Shown here one piece after another: positions 1-13,107 of a stretch of 64,000 nt of DNA. Position numbers and translations under genes: made by a program. Source of the stretch: Berberis thunbergii (lineage: Eukaryota; Streptophyta; Magnoliopsida; Ranunculales; Berberidaceae); the NCBI GenBank assembly GCA_003290165.1, contig QNQO01000542.1, positions 124,001 through 188,000 on the forward strand, written 5' to 3'. Every line of letters begins with the position of its first letter. Within the stretch, counting starts at the first letter, position 1. The notes below the pieces were generated by a model. The model was given only the letters and a program-made list of their open reading frames with translations. It was not told the origin of the DNA and made no database searches.

Positions 1-1001
<1,001 letters not shown>

Positions 1002-2181
1002 ATGATAGTCTGGTCTATTTGATTGGTTCTGTTCTTATGGTGTTTGTATGTTTCCCTAATATGTTCTGATGTTCAGTTGTTTAAGTCTGTCAGAGTCTAT
1101 TCTAGATATTAATGGGCCAAAAGTAGACCTTTCTGAATTGGGTTGTGAATAACTTGTTTCAGTTTCGATTGAGAAGTACTAGCTATTATACTTAATTGTT
1201 GGCTCACGGTTGTGAATTTGTTTCGATTTCCATTGAGAAGTAGTAGCTATTATGCCTGTTAACCTTAATTATGGGTTCATGGTTTTGGTGACGCTGTAGT
1301 TATGTTTAGGATACATTTTGCATTGGTAAAGTATTGACAGTTTCACTGACTGAAGCAGGTTGTCCATGAGAGAACTTACTTCTGTGAAAGGTTGTTCATG
1401 AGAGAACTTGCTTCTGTGAAGACAGTCTGTTAGGGTTCTGCCTGACAATTCATGAGAGAATTTCTGTGAAGTCAAGTCTATTATGTTGCCTGTGTAATGT
1501 TGAAGTGTACAGAAACGAACCCTTTCACTCTGTCCTTAAAAATTCATGCCCAAGAGAGAACACCTACTTTAGAATGAAAGTTGATACTGAAATTTAAACT
1601 CTATACACTTAAAACTATTAGGGGAAGACAATTTTAGTGTGCCATTGGTTTTTTCCAAGTTCAAAAGATGGGGCAACAGCACCTGTGGCTAAGTGGACTG
1701 GTTCTTCTCCGAACTGGGAATGAGTCTAATGTATACTAAGATCTATCTGATGTGAAAGGAAAGGAATTGGAATTGAGACCTAGACAATATGAAGTGTTGC
1801 GGGAGAATCCGCAGTTTTTCACTTTGAGTTTGTAGGAGGATGCTGGTCAACCACTTCCACTAACTCAACTTAGTAGCAAAAATGCAATACTGCTGAAGTA
1901 AATGCAAATCAAAGGAATTAAGTCATTTTTGAAAATTGCATAATGAGCAATGGTAGTTGATGTCAAGCAACTTGATCTACACACTACAAGCAAATGATAG
2001 CTGACCTAATCCCAGCTACCCATCATGTTCTAAAGAAGCAAAGGTAGGTTCCTCAGGGTGTCTTAGCAAGAAAAGCTTAATAATAGTAGCTATATGCATT
2101 GCCGGTCACTAGGAAACTGTAGCACGAGTCTTCTAATTGTATTGCCTTAGTATCTAGTTATTGTACTATATGTTCCATCAT
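1002..2181. other. Polyubiquitin 3' flank and intergenic DNA
   Basis: The first 200-300 bases after the stop are T-rich and presumably hold the 3' untranslated region. A phrase of the form 'catgagagaa(c/t)tt' recurs at about 1365-1465. No open frame with recognisable content is seen in the rest. Confidence 0.5.
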
Positions 2182-2330
2182 CAGAAATTCTAGGGAGCGA
2201 GGGATGGGTGTAACCACTCATTCCCCTCGAGATAAGTGAAACCGCTTCGAGATGCATGGTATCACTTATCTCGAGGGGGACGGATGGTTATACCCATCCC
2301 TCGTCTCTTACCCTTGCTCCCTAGAAGGGC
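2182..2330. mobile_element. Short foldback element (TTCTAGGG...CCCTAGAA)
   Basis: About 139 bp (2188-2326) form two inverted arms that begin ttctagggagc and end gctccctagaa; both arms carry a ctcgagataagtga block near the loop. The right arm has about 12 extra bases. The 12-mer atgttccatcat occurs directly on both sides (2170-2181 and 2331-2342), as expected of a target-site duplication. No coding capacity. A Mutator-like MITE is the most likely class, by inference from the long flanking repeat. Confidence 0.6.
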
Positions 2331-2427
2331 ATGTTCCATCATAGTACACGATGCCTGACTTCAATCATGTATGGGAGTAACTTTGAAGCTTGAACTGATC
2401 CCAAGATAAGAAGGAGTGCTGCATATC

Positions 2428-2710
2428 CAGTGTTCTAAAAATCCCTAAGTAGGCGGACTATTGCCCAAGGCCTAGGTGGAGGACTAGACGGTTTATTTTT
2501 TATTTTTTTTGTATTATAAAGTATAATTTATAAATATTAAGCATAATAGCATGTAAATTACTTCCAATTCAATATACAGATACGTATGCAAAATGTATTA
2601 AAAAAATAGTCTTAATTTTTTTCAAACTGAAAATAAAAAATAAAAAATAAAAAAATTCAAAAACCCGCCCAAGCAGCCGCCTAGCTCCTAGGTGGATTTT
2701 TAGAACACGC
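2428..2710. mobile_element. hAT-type MITE (CAGTGTTCTAAAAATCC ends)
   Basis: The left end reads CAGTGTTCTAAAAATCC; the right end, reversed, reads GCGTGTTCTAAAAATCC. Flanking 8-mers tgcatatc and atcatatc agree at six of eight positions, a decayed 8-bp duplication typical of hAT elements. The interior is AT-rich and non-coding. The copy at 35476-36000 shares these ends. Confidence 0.75.
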
Positions 2711-2789
2711 ATCATATCAATAAAAAAATACATAAAAATTCATATGTTGTATGTGTTGTGTTAAAAAAAAAATTCCAAGAATAACAACG

Positions 2790-3066
2790 AAGGTGTAAGG
2801 AGGAGAAACACCATGCATTCATTTACTATCTTTCTTTTAGTGCAAGGCGAGAAAGGAAAAGCTCTTTTGAAGAATCTCGGCCAAATGTTTTCAAGTTCTA
2901 CCTCCCCATTTCGATATGCTTGAAATAACTAGAATTTATGAGAATCCGCAGGGAACCTCGACGTATCCTTAAACCATCTTTCTATTCCTTCCAAGCCCTT
3001 TGACATGTATATTAATTTTATAATAAATTTTGTATATGCTATGATTTTGCAATTAGATTAATGTTA
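2790..3066. repeat. Dispersed ~280-bp duplication, copy A
   Basis: Closely matches 22531-22835 in the same orientation, from aaggtgtaaggagg through the shared attagattaatgtta. The match stops about five bases inside the LTR-like start of the old copia element at 3062. No recognised coding content. Confidence 0.8.
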
Positions 3067-4114
3067 AAGAATGAAAGTTTACATATATTACAAAATAAAA
3101 AAGTAAGTATAAAATATGTTAGGAAAGTCAGAATAAAAAGTCTTAGATTTCCTATTTTCACCGAATTAGATTTCATGTTTTCACCAGGTTAGATCAGAGT
3201 TAATTCATATAAGCTTGTATGAATAACAACAACAATTCAATACAATTTTACTAATATTTTGTTTTCATGTATTAAGTGATGGTGAACTGAACCGTAGCCC
3301 CCATGAGTTCTTCTTCTTCCTTGACCGAATAAAAGGGTTTTGAAAAAGAACAGAACGGGTTGCCATCACGATCTCAATTAGCTTAGATTCTTCTTAACTG
3401 TTGCGATCTTTGCGTAAAGGAATGGGAATCATCTTTATTATCTTTGCGTGAAGGAGTGCAATCTTAATTAATCATCCGACTGAGCGGCTGTAAACAGTGA
3501 ATGATGACATGTATGCACTCTTAGTTTGAAAACAAGTTGAGTGAAAAATTGGTCCTAACTTTCGTCCCCAAACGCTTAGATCTAGAGTTTGAAAACCAGA
3601 AAAATTCCTAATTCCTTCCTCCAAAACCCTAGACCTTCTTCACTGACGGTGAGAGAGAGACCTCTATAGAGTTTCGTCTTCGTTTCTGTAGAGCACATAG
3701 TAAAGAAGGAAAATATTGGCAACAATACCTTCTTGATCACTATCATTATCTTCTTCGTAACTATCTTCTTCTTTATCCAATTTAGATCTGCTCTTTTTTG
3801 TTGTATCCTCGAATAGAGCTTCTCCATCTCCATGTTTTTTGTCTTTCTGCTGATTGCTGCATGAAGAGCCTCTCTACCAGCTGATTCGTGAAGGAAATAG
3901 AAAGGTGAAATCCTCTCATTGCTGGCTGGTGTGCGATCTTTGGTTAATGAACTGAAGTAGGGAAGAATAAGCTCTGTTAAAAAAATCCGATTTAAAGGAT
4001 CAAGCTATTGGCACCCCAAGGTTCAGTCAGATCTACCATTACCTCAACTGATCGGGCTATTAACACCTCAGAGTTCAGTCAGATCCATCAATACACTACG
4101 TAGCCGCCACCGCC

Positions 4115-5060
4115 ATGGGCGACAATACAAGTAGTGATTCCAACACCACCACCTCACCATATGACAATCTTCATCACCCATACTTTCTTCACCATTCCAA
4201 TCAACTTGGAGTGGCTTTCGTTTCACAGCCACTTACTCCTACCAATTACAACATATGGAGTCGAGCGATGACCATGGCTTTCAAAGGCAAAAACAAATTG
4301 GGTTTTGTTGATGGATCTATTAGGAAACCCGATGACAAAGCCAAGAATGATGAATTACTACAATGGGATCATTGCAACAACTTGGTGAAATCATGGCTCA
4401 TCAACGCCATCTCATCTGACCTTTAGGCAAGTGCCATGTATTGTGAACTGACCTATAATGTATGAGTTGATTTGAAAGAAAGGTATGCACAAATTAACTA
4501 CGTGCATATCTATTATATTGAATCTGAAATCCATGGATGCACTCAAGGGACAATGAATGTCCACTTTAACAAATTGAAGGCTCTCTAGGACGAATTGGAT
4601 GTTGTTGTTGGTTTTGCTGAATACATTGATGATACAATGAACACCGTTCTTGCATATGTCCACACTCAACACTTGATCAAGTTCTTAATGGGACTAACCG
4701 ACGCCTATTATTCTATTAGGGGTCAAATTTTGTTGATGGATCCCCTTTCTTCACTCAACAAGGTTTACTTCCTCGTGCTTCGTCACGAACGCCAGCAAGA
4801 GATCTCTACTGGCAAACCCACCATACCTGATGTTGCAGTTTTTGTAATGCGGAATATTGATCCCAAATGTGCACGCAACATTGACAAGTTGAGAGGACCC
4901 TGAAGGCCCTTTAATCCCGACGTCAAGTGTGGAACATGTGATAGGGTATGTCATATTGTTGTTGACTGTCATTCTCATCTCACTTGTGATTATTGTGGAT
5001 TGAGAAAGCCCACACTGTAGACAATTGTTGGAAATTTAAAAAAGTCGATACCGTTAAACA
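4115..5060 (+). pseudogene. Degenerate copia gag region
   Basis: The frame from ATG 4115 holds the N-terminal copia gag block (YNIWSRAMTMAFKGKNKLGF) and ends at a stop at 4424-4426. Gag homology resumes in other frames, with the UBN2-like segment at 4595-4903 and a decayed CCHC knuckle at about 4927-4990. At least three frame breaks separate these pieces. It would have packaged the element's RNA; it cannot make an intact capsid protein now. Confidence 0.8.
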
Positions 5061-5232
5061 ACGACTTTTTCAGAAAGATCATCCTAGGGACAACAATGTG
5101 TCTACTTCTTCGTATGTGCCACCATCCAATCCTTTTCCATTCACTTCCGAGCAGTGCAAGCAAATCATGACCTTGTTGACCAACAACAAGTCCAAGGCTC
5201 ACAATATTGGTAATGACCTTTCTATTACATAA

Positions 5233-6424
5233 TTGACAGCTAAAGTACTCTCTCTCAAATCTCATGGCTTTCGTTCATCTTGGATCCTTGATAGCGGCGC
5301 CACTGATTATATAATTCATAACCCTCATTTACTCACATTTTCCAAACCCATTCACAATCGAACCGTTGAGCTTCCTGATGGTACACTTGTTGTTGTTACA
5401 CATTGGCACCATGACTTTCTCTTCTATTTTTTACCATGCGCGCATAATGTTGTGTTCCCTCTTTTAATCTTAATTTAATTTCCATTAGCAAACTCACAAA
5501 ACATTCTCTTTTCTCAACAAGTCTTGTCTGATTCAGGACCGTCGTTCGGGAAGGATGATTGGGACAACAACTGAGCTTGATGGATTGTACTACCTGAACG
5601 GCACCACTACCACAACTTTCACCAGTTGTCACATCACTCAAAACAACCTTGTGTTATGGCACAATCGCCTATGTCACATTTCGAACAAAACCCTCCATCT
5701 CCTTCCTGTGTCTTTTCGTGATGTTAGTAGTTGTGTATCCAATAAATGTGTTATTTGTCATTTGGCCAAACAAACTAGAAATAAATTTTCTTTATCTCAT
5801 ATTTCGAGTACTACTCCTTTTTCCTTATTAAATATTGACATTTTGGGGGGATATCATATTGCTTCCCTTTCTGGAGTGCGTTATTTTCTCACCATTGTTG
5901 ATGATTATACACGATGTACTTGGATTTATTTCATGAAACACAAGTTTGATACATGCAAACTTTTAACTTCATTTATTAATTATGTTGAAAACCAATTTTC
6001 TTCCAAAATTCAAACCATTCGCATTGATAATGGACTTGAATTTTTCTTCACCGATTTTTATGCTTCAAAAGGCATTACCTATCAAACTTCTTGTGTTTCT
6101 ACGCCCCAACAGAATGGTGTGGCAGAACGCAAACATAGACATTTTTTAAATGTCGCTCGTGCTCTTTTGTTTCAAGCACATCTCCCTAAACATTTTTTGG
6201 GAAAAACAATTATCACCGCTGCCTATCTCATTAATCGCACGCCATCCTCTATTCTTAAAGTCAAAACCCCTTTTGAATTTCTATATAACAAATCACCCAC
6301 CTACTATCACTTTCGAGTCTTTGGTTGTCTATGTTTCGCTTCCACATATGCCCAACGCCCTAGCAAATTTGATGCTCGTTTTAGTCAATGTGTCTTTCTT
6401 AGATGCCCTCACGGGCAAAAATGA
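5233..6424 (+). pseudogene. Degenerate copia protease-integrase region
   Basis: An aspartic protease motif (WILDSGATDYIIHN, at about 5281-5322) is followed after a stop by the 289-codon open segment 5555-6424. This contains the pre-integrase block (LWHNRLCHISN, CVICHLAKQ) and the integrase core with the DDE spacing (LLNIDILGGY, IDNGLEF, STPQQNGVAERKHRH). The frame ends at TGA 6422-6424. Compared with the copia element at 23974, this copy carries far more stops. Confidence 0.85.
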
Positions 6425-6939
6425 TACAAAGTCTATGATCTCACCCACAAAAAAGTCATTGTTTCTCGTGATCTCATCTTTCATGAAGAGATTTTTTCCT
6501 TATTTTTCTGACAAAATGCACAATCACCTCGCTGATCGGTTGGACACACTTCCTCGATTGGTCACCCATGCTCCATTTTTTTATCCCCCAATAGTATTTT
6601 TCTTTGACCGGTCTGACCACTCCCACTGACTGGTCGCCCAATCCGACTCCTCGTCACCGACCAGTAGAAAACCCTGGAACCTCAACCCCAAGCGGTCGCT
6701 GCTATTCCACCCTTAGACCCCTCTCCCACCTCGCACCTCCACTCGTACCACTTGTGAACCATCTTATTTTCATCAATATCATCTTGATGCTCGATTGCAA
6801 TCCTGATCATCCCACTCATCTGCTTCGAATGTTGGGCCTTCTATAGACATTGTTTACCCCTTTTCTGATTTTCTTTTTTATGACCATTTATCCACCTCTC
6901 ACAAGGCTTACACCACTTCTCTTTCTTTAGTTAAAGAAC

Positions 6940-8405
6940 CCACCAGTTTTATGCAGGCTATGCAAGATCCATAGTGGCATCTGGCCATGACAAGTGAGAT
7001 TGATGCTTTAGAAACCAATAACACTTGGACTTTAACCTCTTCCTCCTGGCAAACATCCAGTTGGTTGTAAATGGGTCTATAAGATCAAACTTAATCCAGA
7101 TGGTAGTGTTGAGCGCTACAAAGTCCGTCTTGTGGCTAAAGGATACCGTCAAATTGAAGGTATTGGTTACAAAGAGATCTTTGCTCATGTTATTAAATTG
7201 GCTACTGTTCGTTTTCTCCTTGCTCTTGTAACTACACAAGGTTGGCATTTATGTCAATTTGATGTCAACAATGCTTTTCTTTGTGGTGATCTTTTTTAGG
7301 ATGTGTACATGAGTCTTCCTTCTAGATTCGACCGAAAGGGGGAGACACGAGTATGCAAGTTGAACAAGTCTTTATATGGTTTCAAGCAAGTCTCAAGACA
7401 ATGGTTCATCAAGTTATCATTTGCTCTCATATCAGCAGGCTACAATCAGTCTAAGGTTGATTACTCATTATTCGTCTAATCAAAGGGTAACAACTTTACT
7501 GCAATTATCGTATATGTTAATGATGTAATATTGGCAGGTAATGATCTCTAATACATTGAAGACACAAAACAATTTCTGGCAGCAAAGTTTTAAGCTCAAA
7601 GATTTTGGAAAATTGAAATATTTCCTTGGCACTGAAGTCGCGAGGTTGTCCAAAATAATTTATTTATCTCAACGAAAATATGCATTTGAAATATTGGATG
7701 ACACATGGTATTTTGAAGCAAAGCTTTTACGTTATCCTATGGATCAAAACTTGGTAGGATGATGGAGATTTACTACCAAATCCCGCAACATACCGCATGC
7801 TCGTTGGAATGTTGATATACTTAACGATCATGAGACCAGATTTGGTTTATTCTGTACATGTTCTAAATCAATTTATGGACAAGCCCAGAATACCACATTT
7901 GGATGTTGCACACAAGGTCTTAAGGTATATCAAAGCTTCACCAGGATAGGGTATTTTTTTTACTCTTCCACCAGCTCATTACGGTTGAAAATTTATTGTG
8001 ATGTAAATTGGGCTAGATGTAGAAATACCAGAAGATCAATTACAAGTTATTGTGTCATGCTTGGAGATTCACCAATTTCTTGGAAAGCTAAAAATTAAAC
8101 TACAGTGGCAAGATCTACAGCTGAAGCAGGATATAGGGCCATGGCTTCCACATATTGTGAGTTAACCTAATTGAGGTACATTCTTAATGATTTGCACATA
8201 TTGCATCTAATCCAATTTTTCATGAGTGAATGAAGCATATCGAGATTGATTGTCATTTAATTAGAGAAAAGATACAAGAGAGTACTATTTAGACTGAGAG
8301 CATGTTTGAACACTACATCAACTGGCAGATTTGTTCACTAAAGCTTTGAGCAAATATCAATTTGATAATTTTATTAGCAAATTGGGTGTTACAAACATAC
8401 ACTTC
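6940..8405 (+). pseudogene. Degenerate copia reverse transcriptase and RNase H
   Basis: Reverse transcriptase homology runs from about 6946 (MQAMQDP, then stop, then TSEIDALETNNTW) through QFDVNNAFLCGDL and YGFKQ. At about 7510 the catalytic motif reads YVND instead of YVDD, losing one active-site Asp. RNase H homology follows (SITSYCVMLGDSPISWKAK, then AEAGYRAMASTYCEL, about 8035-8170), and the tail SKYQFDNFISKLG ends just before the 3' purine tract. Many stops interrupt it. Confidence 0.85.
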
Positions 8406-8469
8406 AATTTTCGGGGAATGTTAAAGAAAGAAAGTTTACATATGTTACAAAATTAAAATCACATGTTTG

Positions 8470-9325
8470 GAAGTAGAATAGGCATGTCCTAGAACTATTT
8501 ATTCAAGTTCTCGAACTATCATGAACCGAACCGGAACCGACGCATCAAAACCTTCAGACAGTGAAAAGGCAGAAATCTGAAGAAAAATAAATAAATAAAA
8601 ATGGAGAACAGAACCTCATCCCTGATAGAAACCCCAACTACCAGCAGAGGTTGGTGTTTCAGAGACATCGAAGAGTTGAAAGTTTCGACTTATTTTCTTA
8701 TTTTCTGATAAAAACCAAGCACATTATACAGCTCCAATATAATTCGTTTCACTTATTTTTGCTTATCATTTCTATGATGTATAAAGTGGGTTAGTGGGGC
8801 GATTGATAATGATCCCATACTTGTAGCAAATGAGTTGTTTTTGAAATTAATAACTATCTTTAATGTTAGGTTTCCATTCAAACAAAATGAACATATAAAT
8901 ATTAGAAATTAACTAATTTTCTTATGAGGTTGACCTAAATGAAATATTAAGCAAGCTCTAGGAACTGGATTGTGGGAAATCAATTAACGCATAACGTTTT
9001 AAGGAAGGAACTGCAATGATGAACCTCTTAATCAGGGTACTGTAAATACTATTAATGTGTTGCTGTTAATGCACTGTCAATCTAGGATGCCTATCTATGC
9101 AAAACAGATATACTCAAGTCTCTTTGAGTTGCAATGCGTGAGCTTGTTTATGTACTTTCAGATATGAAAACCCAAATCTTTCGAGCAGCCAACCTACTTT
9201 AGAGGTCGTTGAAATAAACAAATGTCGTCCATTATGTCATTTTATGCTATGTAGTATGTAGAGAAAAACAAGTGTTACCTTTACTTGCTGCGATTAACAC
9301 CATCTACCTATGTACTGCTTCATAG
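8470..9325. other. Intergenic, no recognised feature
   Basis: AT-rich sequence after the old copia element, with no open frame of recognisable content. It may include the unrecognised remainder of the 3' LTR. Confidence 0.4.
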
Positions 9326-9540
9326 GTACACCTGGAAAACAGAGCTGCAGTTCATAATGGTATAGTATGCCTGAACCCTAAAGTGATAATTGTGTTAGGA
9401 GGTGTTGTACAGTCACTTTATGAAGAATGGCAGACTACGAGAAAGTATTCAAATCTGTCTGGTATTCTTTGAGGCCACCCTAGAGAAATGGTGGTGAAGG
9501 TCCTCCACCATTTGAGAGGTTGCAAATCAATGCAGGCTTG
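9326..9540 (+). pseudogene. RMI1-like exon remnant
   Basis: After a plausible acceptor (gcttcatag), the frame reads VHLENRAAVHNGIVCLNP and goes on to LGGVVQSLYEEWQ. I recognise this as the OB-fold region of RMI1, the partner of RecQ helicase and topoisomerase III in dissolving double Holliday junctions. A stop follows near 9472, and the proline-rich continuation (GGEGPPPFERLQINAG, about 9490-9535) lies in another frame. No other RMI1 exon is seen on either side. The remnant ends about 95 bp left of the gene-capturing element at 9634. It is either a decayed gene fragment or a separate capture. Family assignment is from memory of the conserved motif. Confidence 0.65.
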
Positions 9541-9624
9541 CGTGGGTCTTCTCAAAACCGCATTTCTTCTTGTCAGTATTTCTTAATTTTTCTTCCCATC
9601 AATCATTTCTGAAGTTTATGCTGT

Positions 9625-9633
9625 CCTGTATAT
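9625..9633. repeat. Left target-site duplication of the 9634-17797 element
   Basis: cctgtatat here matches cttgtatat at 17798-17806 at eight of nine positions. A 9-bp duplication is the hallmark of Mutator-like transposition. Confidence 0.7.
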
Positions 9634-10289
9634 CAATCCTTCTACGTATCGAGGGAGGGAACGAGGTAGGGAGCGAGGATGCTCCCTCGCACGTGGTCCT
9701 GCGTGGATTCAAAAAAAAAAAAAAAAAATTTGAAAAAAACAGAGGGAATCGAAAATTTTGGGGAGAAAAGGAGGGAGCCGCTCCCTCTCCCCATTTCCAT
9801 CTCCATCTCCACAGCAATCCACAGAGACAGAGAAAGAGCTTGAACCCCAAATCTCAAAACCCCATCGAATCCTCTCTGAAGGTATTTCTCTCAAAACCCC
9901 ATCGAATCTATTTCTCTCTGAATCGAAGAAATCGAAGTTGTTTCACAGACTACTCGACCGACGTTCTCTTTTTCTCCAAAATGAAGCCACTACTCAATCT
10001 CTCGTGAAAAAACAAAACTTCAAGCAATGGAAACCCTCTCAACATCCCTATTTTCACTCTTATTCTTCTTCTTCTGTAAAGTCATCAAAGAAGAAGGGAA
10101 TTATAGATTGGTATTTGGGGATGCTCGAAACGCGCCCTGTTCTCACAAAGAGTCTCACTGCTGGGCTCATCTACACAGTTGCAGACTTGTCTTCTCAGGT
10201 AAACAAACAAAACCCTAACTTTTTAGTATCTCAATTACCCAAATTGCACATGAAAAACTAGAAAGGTTTTCTTTATTATTTTCTGTTGA
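9634..10289 (+). repeat. Left long terminal inverted repeat
   Basis: Matches the reverse complement of 16738-17403 almost perfectly; the open frames in the two copies are identical over 167 codons. Differences are mainly in the poly-A tract (about 9711-9728) and in a 24-bp repeat near the tip. Homology ends inside the intron after ttctgttg. Near-identity points to recent origin or gene conversion between the ends. Confidence 0.9.
9758..10198 (+). pseudogene. Mpv17/PMP22-family first exon, left copy
   Basis: The last 36 codons (10091-10198) read KKGIIDWYLGMLETRPVLTK and end ADLSSQ. This is the start of the first membrane segment of Mpv17/PMP22 proteins of peroxisome, mitochondrion or plastid membranes. 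The exon ends with a complete CAG codon followed by a good donor, gtaaac, at 10199. The frame is open upstream to a TGA at 9731-9733, with a Ser- and Lys-rich presequence-like stretch, but has no ATG before that of the LGM motif at 10121. An out-of-frame ATG at 9981 opens a 9-codon reading frame. No second Mpv17 exon is seen. It would splice in phase with the mannanase exon at 11849. Confidence 0.8.
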
Positions 10290-11848
10290 ATAATTTGTTA
10301 AAAGGGGTTGATTTTTTGTAGTGGGTTGAAATGGTGATCATGCATTAGGTACGCTATGGTGTTGATGTATTATAGGGTTGAAAAGGGGAGGAAAATATCT
10401 AAAATGTGGTGCATTTGGCAGGCCATTTAAGTGCATTGCTGTGAAGATGTATCTGTTGATGAATTTATTAATACAATATAATAGGCCATGCATATTAGTA
10501 GGGATGACTTGTGTTAGGTCTCACACTTAGGAAACTAGAAAGGGTGCATTATAAAGCATCATTTAGTTTGCATTCCAAATTCCACAAATAGGATTTCCTG
10601 ATTAATGCACAATCTTATTGTTCTTGTTGTTGTTGTGACCTATGAATGGTGGTGGTGGTCGTGATTCAGAAAAAACATTACTGCAGCTGCAATCAAAATG
10701 AGCAAATATAAGTTTAAATGTTTGAAGTTATTTCAACCATTTTTGGCACCAACTGATCACATTTTTGTTTTTCCTTTCTTTCAAAAGTCATGATCACTTA
10801 TAGATTTCTAGGTCTAATATCTTTGAATTAATATTGATTAGTAGATCTAAGAGATCTAATGTTTTGATCTACTTTGATCTTTATCAATACTTTGCACAAT
10901 CACACAATAATAAAGCTTTAGAAAAATAAACCACACCAATTTACGCAAGAAAGGCTTAGCGAAAAGCAGAGGAGAGCGTGGGTTTAGTGAGGAGCTATTA
11001 TGGGAATATGCAAAATTGTGTGAGGGCAGTTGCGGAATGACAGAAAATGTACAGATTTGTGAACATCACTATTCCTCCATCCAATTTGCGTTATAGGTGT
11101 AAGATAATGGCAATTTCTGAACTGCAGAAATTTAAGAAGTGACACAGGAATTGTCAAGTTATGAAAATAAGGAAAGATACTGCATTTGGTGAAGTGGGGT
11201 GACAAGTAATAAAGAGGTTGATGACGGTGGTTTTCACAGTATTATAGGTGAGGATAAAAGTTACATGTGTAAGCATACCATTGGAAAGCTGTGGACGTTA
11301 ATCTTGCGTTTTGCTGTTCTTAAATGTTACCATCAAACTGGTTGGGGGTTATCCCACGGTTATTGCAAGCAACAAGATATAGGGAAGCATTTATGCAAAA
11401 ATTGACTTATTTTTTTTCTAAATTGACCAACATAGTTATAGGCATCCTATTGTCAATTTTGCTCTGGAATTTCTATTTCAGTCGAGCATCAATTCTTAAA
11501 CCACTTTTTCCTTAAATGCAAGGAATGATCTTATATTTCAATGGTTTTTCTTCACAGTTTTGTTGAGTATTCTGTAATGTAATTCTATGCCAACAATTCA
11601 GTTTGAAATTAGAAGGATAACAACATAATATTGTGTATAACAAGATTTGAGAAAAAGAAAAATGTAGGAGGTAATATATTCATATTGATCTAACCTGTAC
11701 AAATGCTAATTCAGACAACGCCCATTTTTGAGCTATACCTTGTAACAAGGTTGCAGGTCATAACAGCAGTTCTTTATGACACTGTCCTCATCTGAAGTTT
11801 GATTATTGTCATACCTGCTAAGTTATTTGCATTGATCTTCTCTGACAG
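10290..11848. other. Intron-like spacer between captured Mpv17 exon and mannanase exons
   Basis: AT-rich, no recognised exon. It joins the Mpv17 intron start to the intron preceding the mannanase exon; the point where the two source introns were joined is not visible. Confidence 0.5.
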
Positions 11849-13107
11849 GGTTGGATCACTGAGATGGCATCATATGTGAAATCCATAGACAGCAATCACT
11901 TACTAGAAGCTGGTTTAGAAGGATTTTATGGACAGTCATCTTCTGAGCGGAATCAATTCAATCCTGGTTTTCAAATTGGAACAGATTTCATTTCAAATAA
12001 TCAAATCTCTGGCATCGACTTCGCCACAGTTCACTCATATCCAGATCAATGGTAATGATAAGTTAATAACATTAAAATGATAGACGATGTTAATTATTTT
12101 TTTAGATATATACAGATAAAATTCCATTTTCTATACTAGGCATTTTAGGATTGTATCTGATTATTTATTTCACTAGATCTGATGATGTATAGGATTGGTT
12201 TAATTAAAGAGTGAGGCTAGGGAATCAGGTTTTGCAACCAAGATTGATCTGGCATTGTCAGAGGAGGTTTTTTACAACCTCGAGATACACAAACTTTTTG
12301 GGGATTTCATCATTTTATCGAGATCACGCCTCATCACCCCGGTTGCAAACATGGTTGCAAAAACCTAGTTTTCTAGCATTTTTGTTAATTAAATGCCCTC
12401 GTTCATTATAAGTACTTGTTACTCTACATCTTGTGACATGTTATGCATTTCATATGAATGCCTGTTAGATAATCGTCGACTTCTATATGCATGAATTTCA
12501 GCAAGTAACGGTACTGGTAACTTTCTAAGCTCGGGCTTGGACTATCTGATACATTAATGTTGAACTTTTGGCCAAAACACATCTATGAGGAATAGAAATC
12601 TATATCTTGTCTTCATTGGATTCCTATCCCAATCTTTTTGTCTGTAACAGGGTATCCTCTTCAAATGATCAAGAACAACTTTCTTTCTTAAACAACTGGC
12701 TCAACATCCACATCCAAGATGCACAGAACGTCCTCAGGAAACCATTACTCCTTGCTGAGTTCGGAAAATCGTGGAAGGATCCTGGGTACAATACCTATAA
12801 GAGGGACTTCATGTTCAACACAGTTTACAATAAAATCTATTCATCGGCTAGAAGTGGAGGTGCAGCTGCTGGTGGATTGTTCTGGCAGCTTCTAACTGAA
12901 GGCATGGACTCATTCAAAGATGGATATGAGATAGTTTTAAGCGAGAACCCCTCAACCACAAATGTGATTGCCCAACAATCTCAGAAGCTTACTCACATTC
13001 GCAAGATGTATGCAAGACTCAGAAATGTCGAGAAATGGAAGAAGGCAAAGGCAGTTAGGAGGGCTCAGTGGCTGGCTGGAAACAAGAGAGGAACAATAGG
13101 AAACTGA
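11849..13107 (+). pseudogene. Endo-beta-1,4-mannanase C-terminal half (two exons), captured
   Basis: Exon 11849-12051 follows ctctgacag and encodes [20 protein letters not shown] through HSYPDQ. The intron 12052-12650 (gtaatg...taacag) splits a Trp codon. Exon 12651-13107 contains LLAEFGKSW, with the GH5 nucleophile Glu, and FWQLLTEGMDS, and ends in TGA. Together they give 219 residues with no frame break. The family hydrolyses mannan in cell walls and is normally about 430 residues with a signal peptide. The N-terminal half, including the acid/base Glu of the GNEP motif, is absent, so no mannanase activity is expected. The first exon begins in phase 0, matching the end of the Mpv17 exon at 10198. 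Confidence 0.88.

Larger units (their letters stand above)
3062..8460 (+). mobile_element. Old degenerate Ty1/copia retrotransposon
   Basis: A full set of copia domains lies in order on the plus strand (gag, zinc knuckle, protease, integrase, reverse transcriptase, RNase H), broken by many stops and frameshifts. A putative 5' LTR starts TGTTAAAGAATGAAAG at 3062. The same opening (TGTTAAAGAAAGAAAG) follows a purine tract tttcggggaa at 8419, where a 3' LTR should start. The two match for only about 40-90 bases and then diverge, so the LTR ends and any target duplication cannot be set. No clear primer-binding site is visible. Confidence 0.8.

Noticed and set aside
1360..1470. Repeated catgagagaa phrases, considered as a CRISPR-like or regulatory array
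   Set aside because: Spacing and unit sequence are irregular, and a CRISPR array is not expected in a plant nuclear genome.
9981..10261. Other-frame open stretches in the Mpv17 exon (for example from ATG 10027)
   Set aside because: Only the frame ending ADLSSQ has conserved family content. The ATG 10027 frame is a shadow that does not fit the splice phase of the downstream exons.
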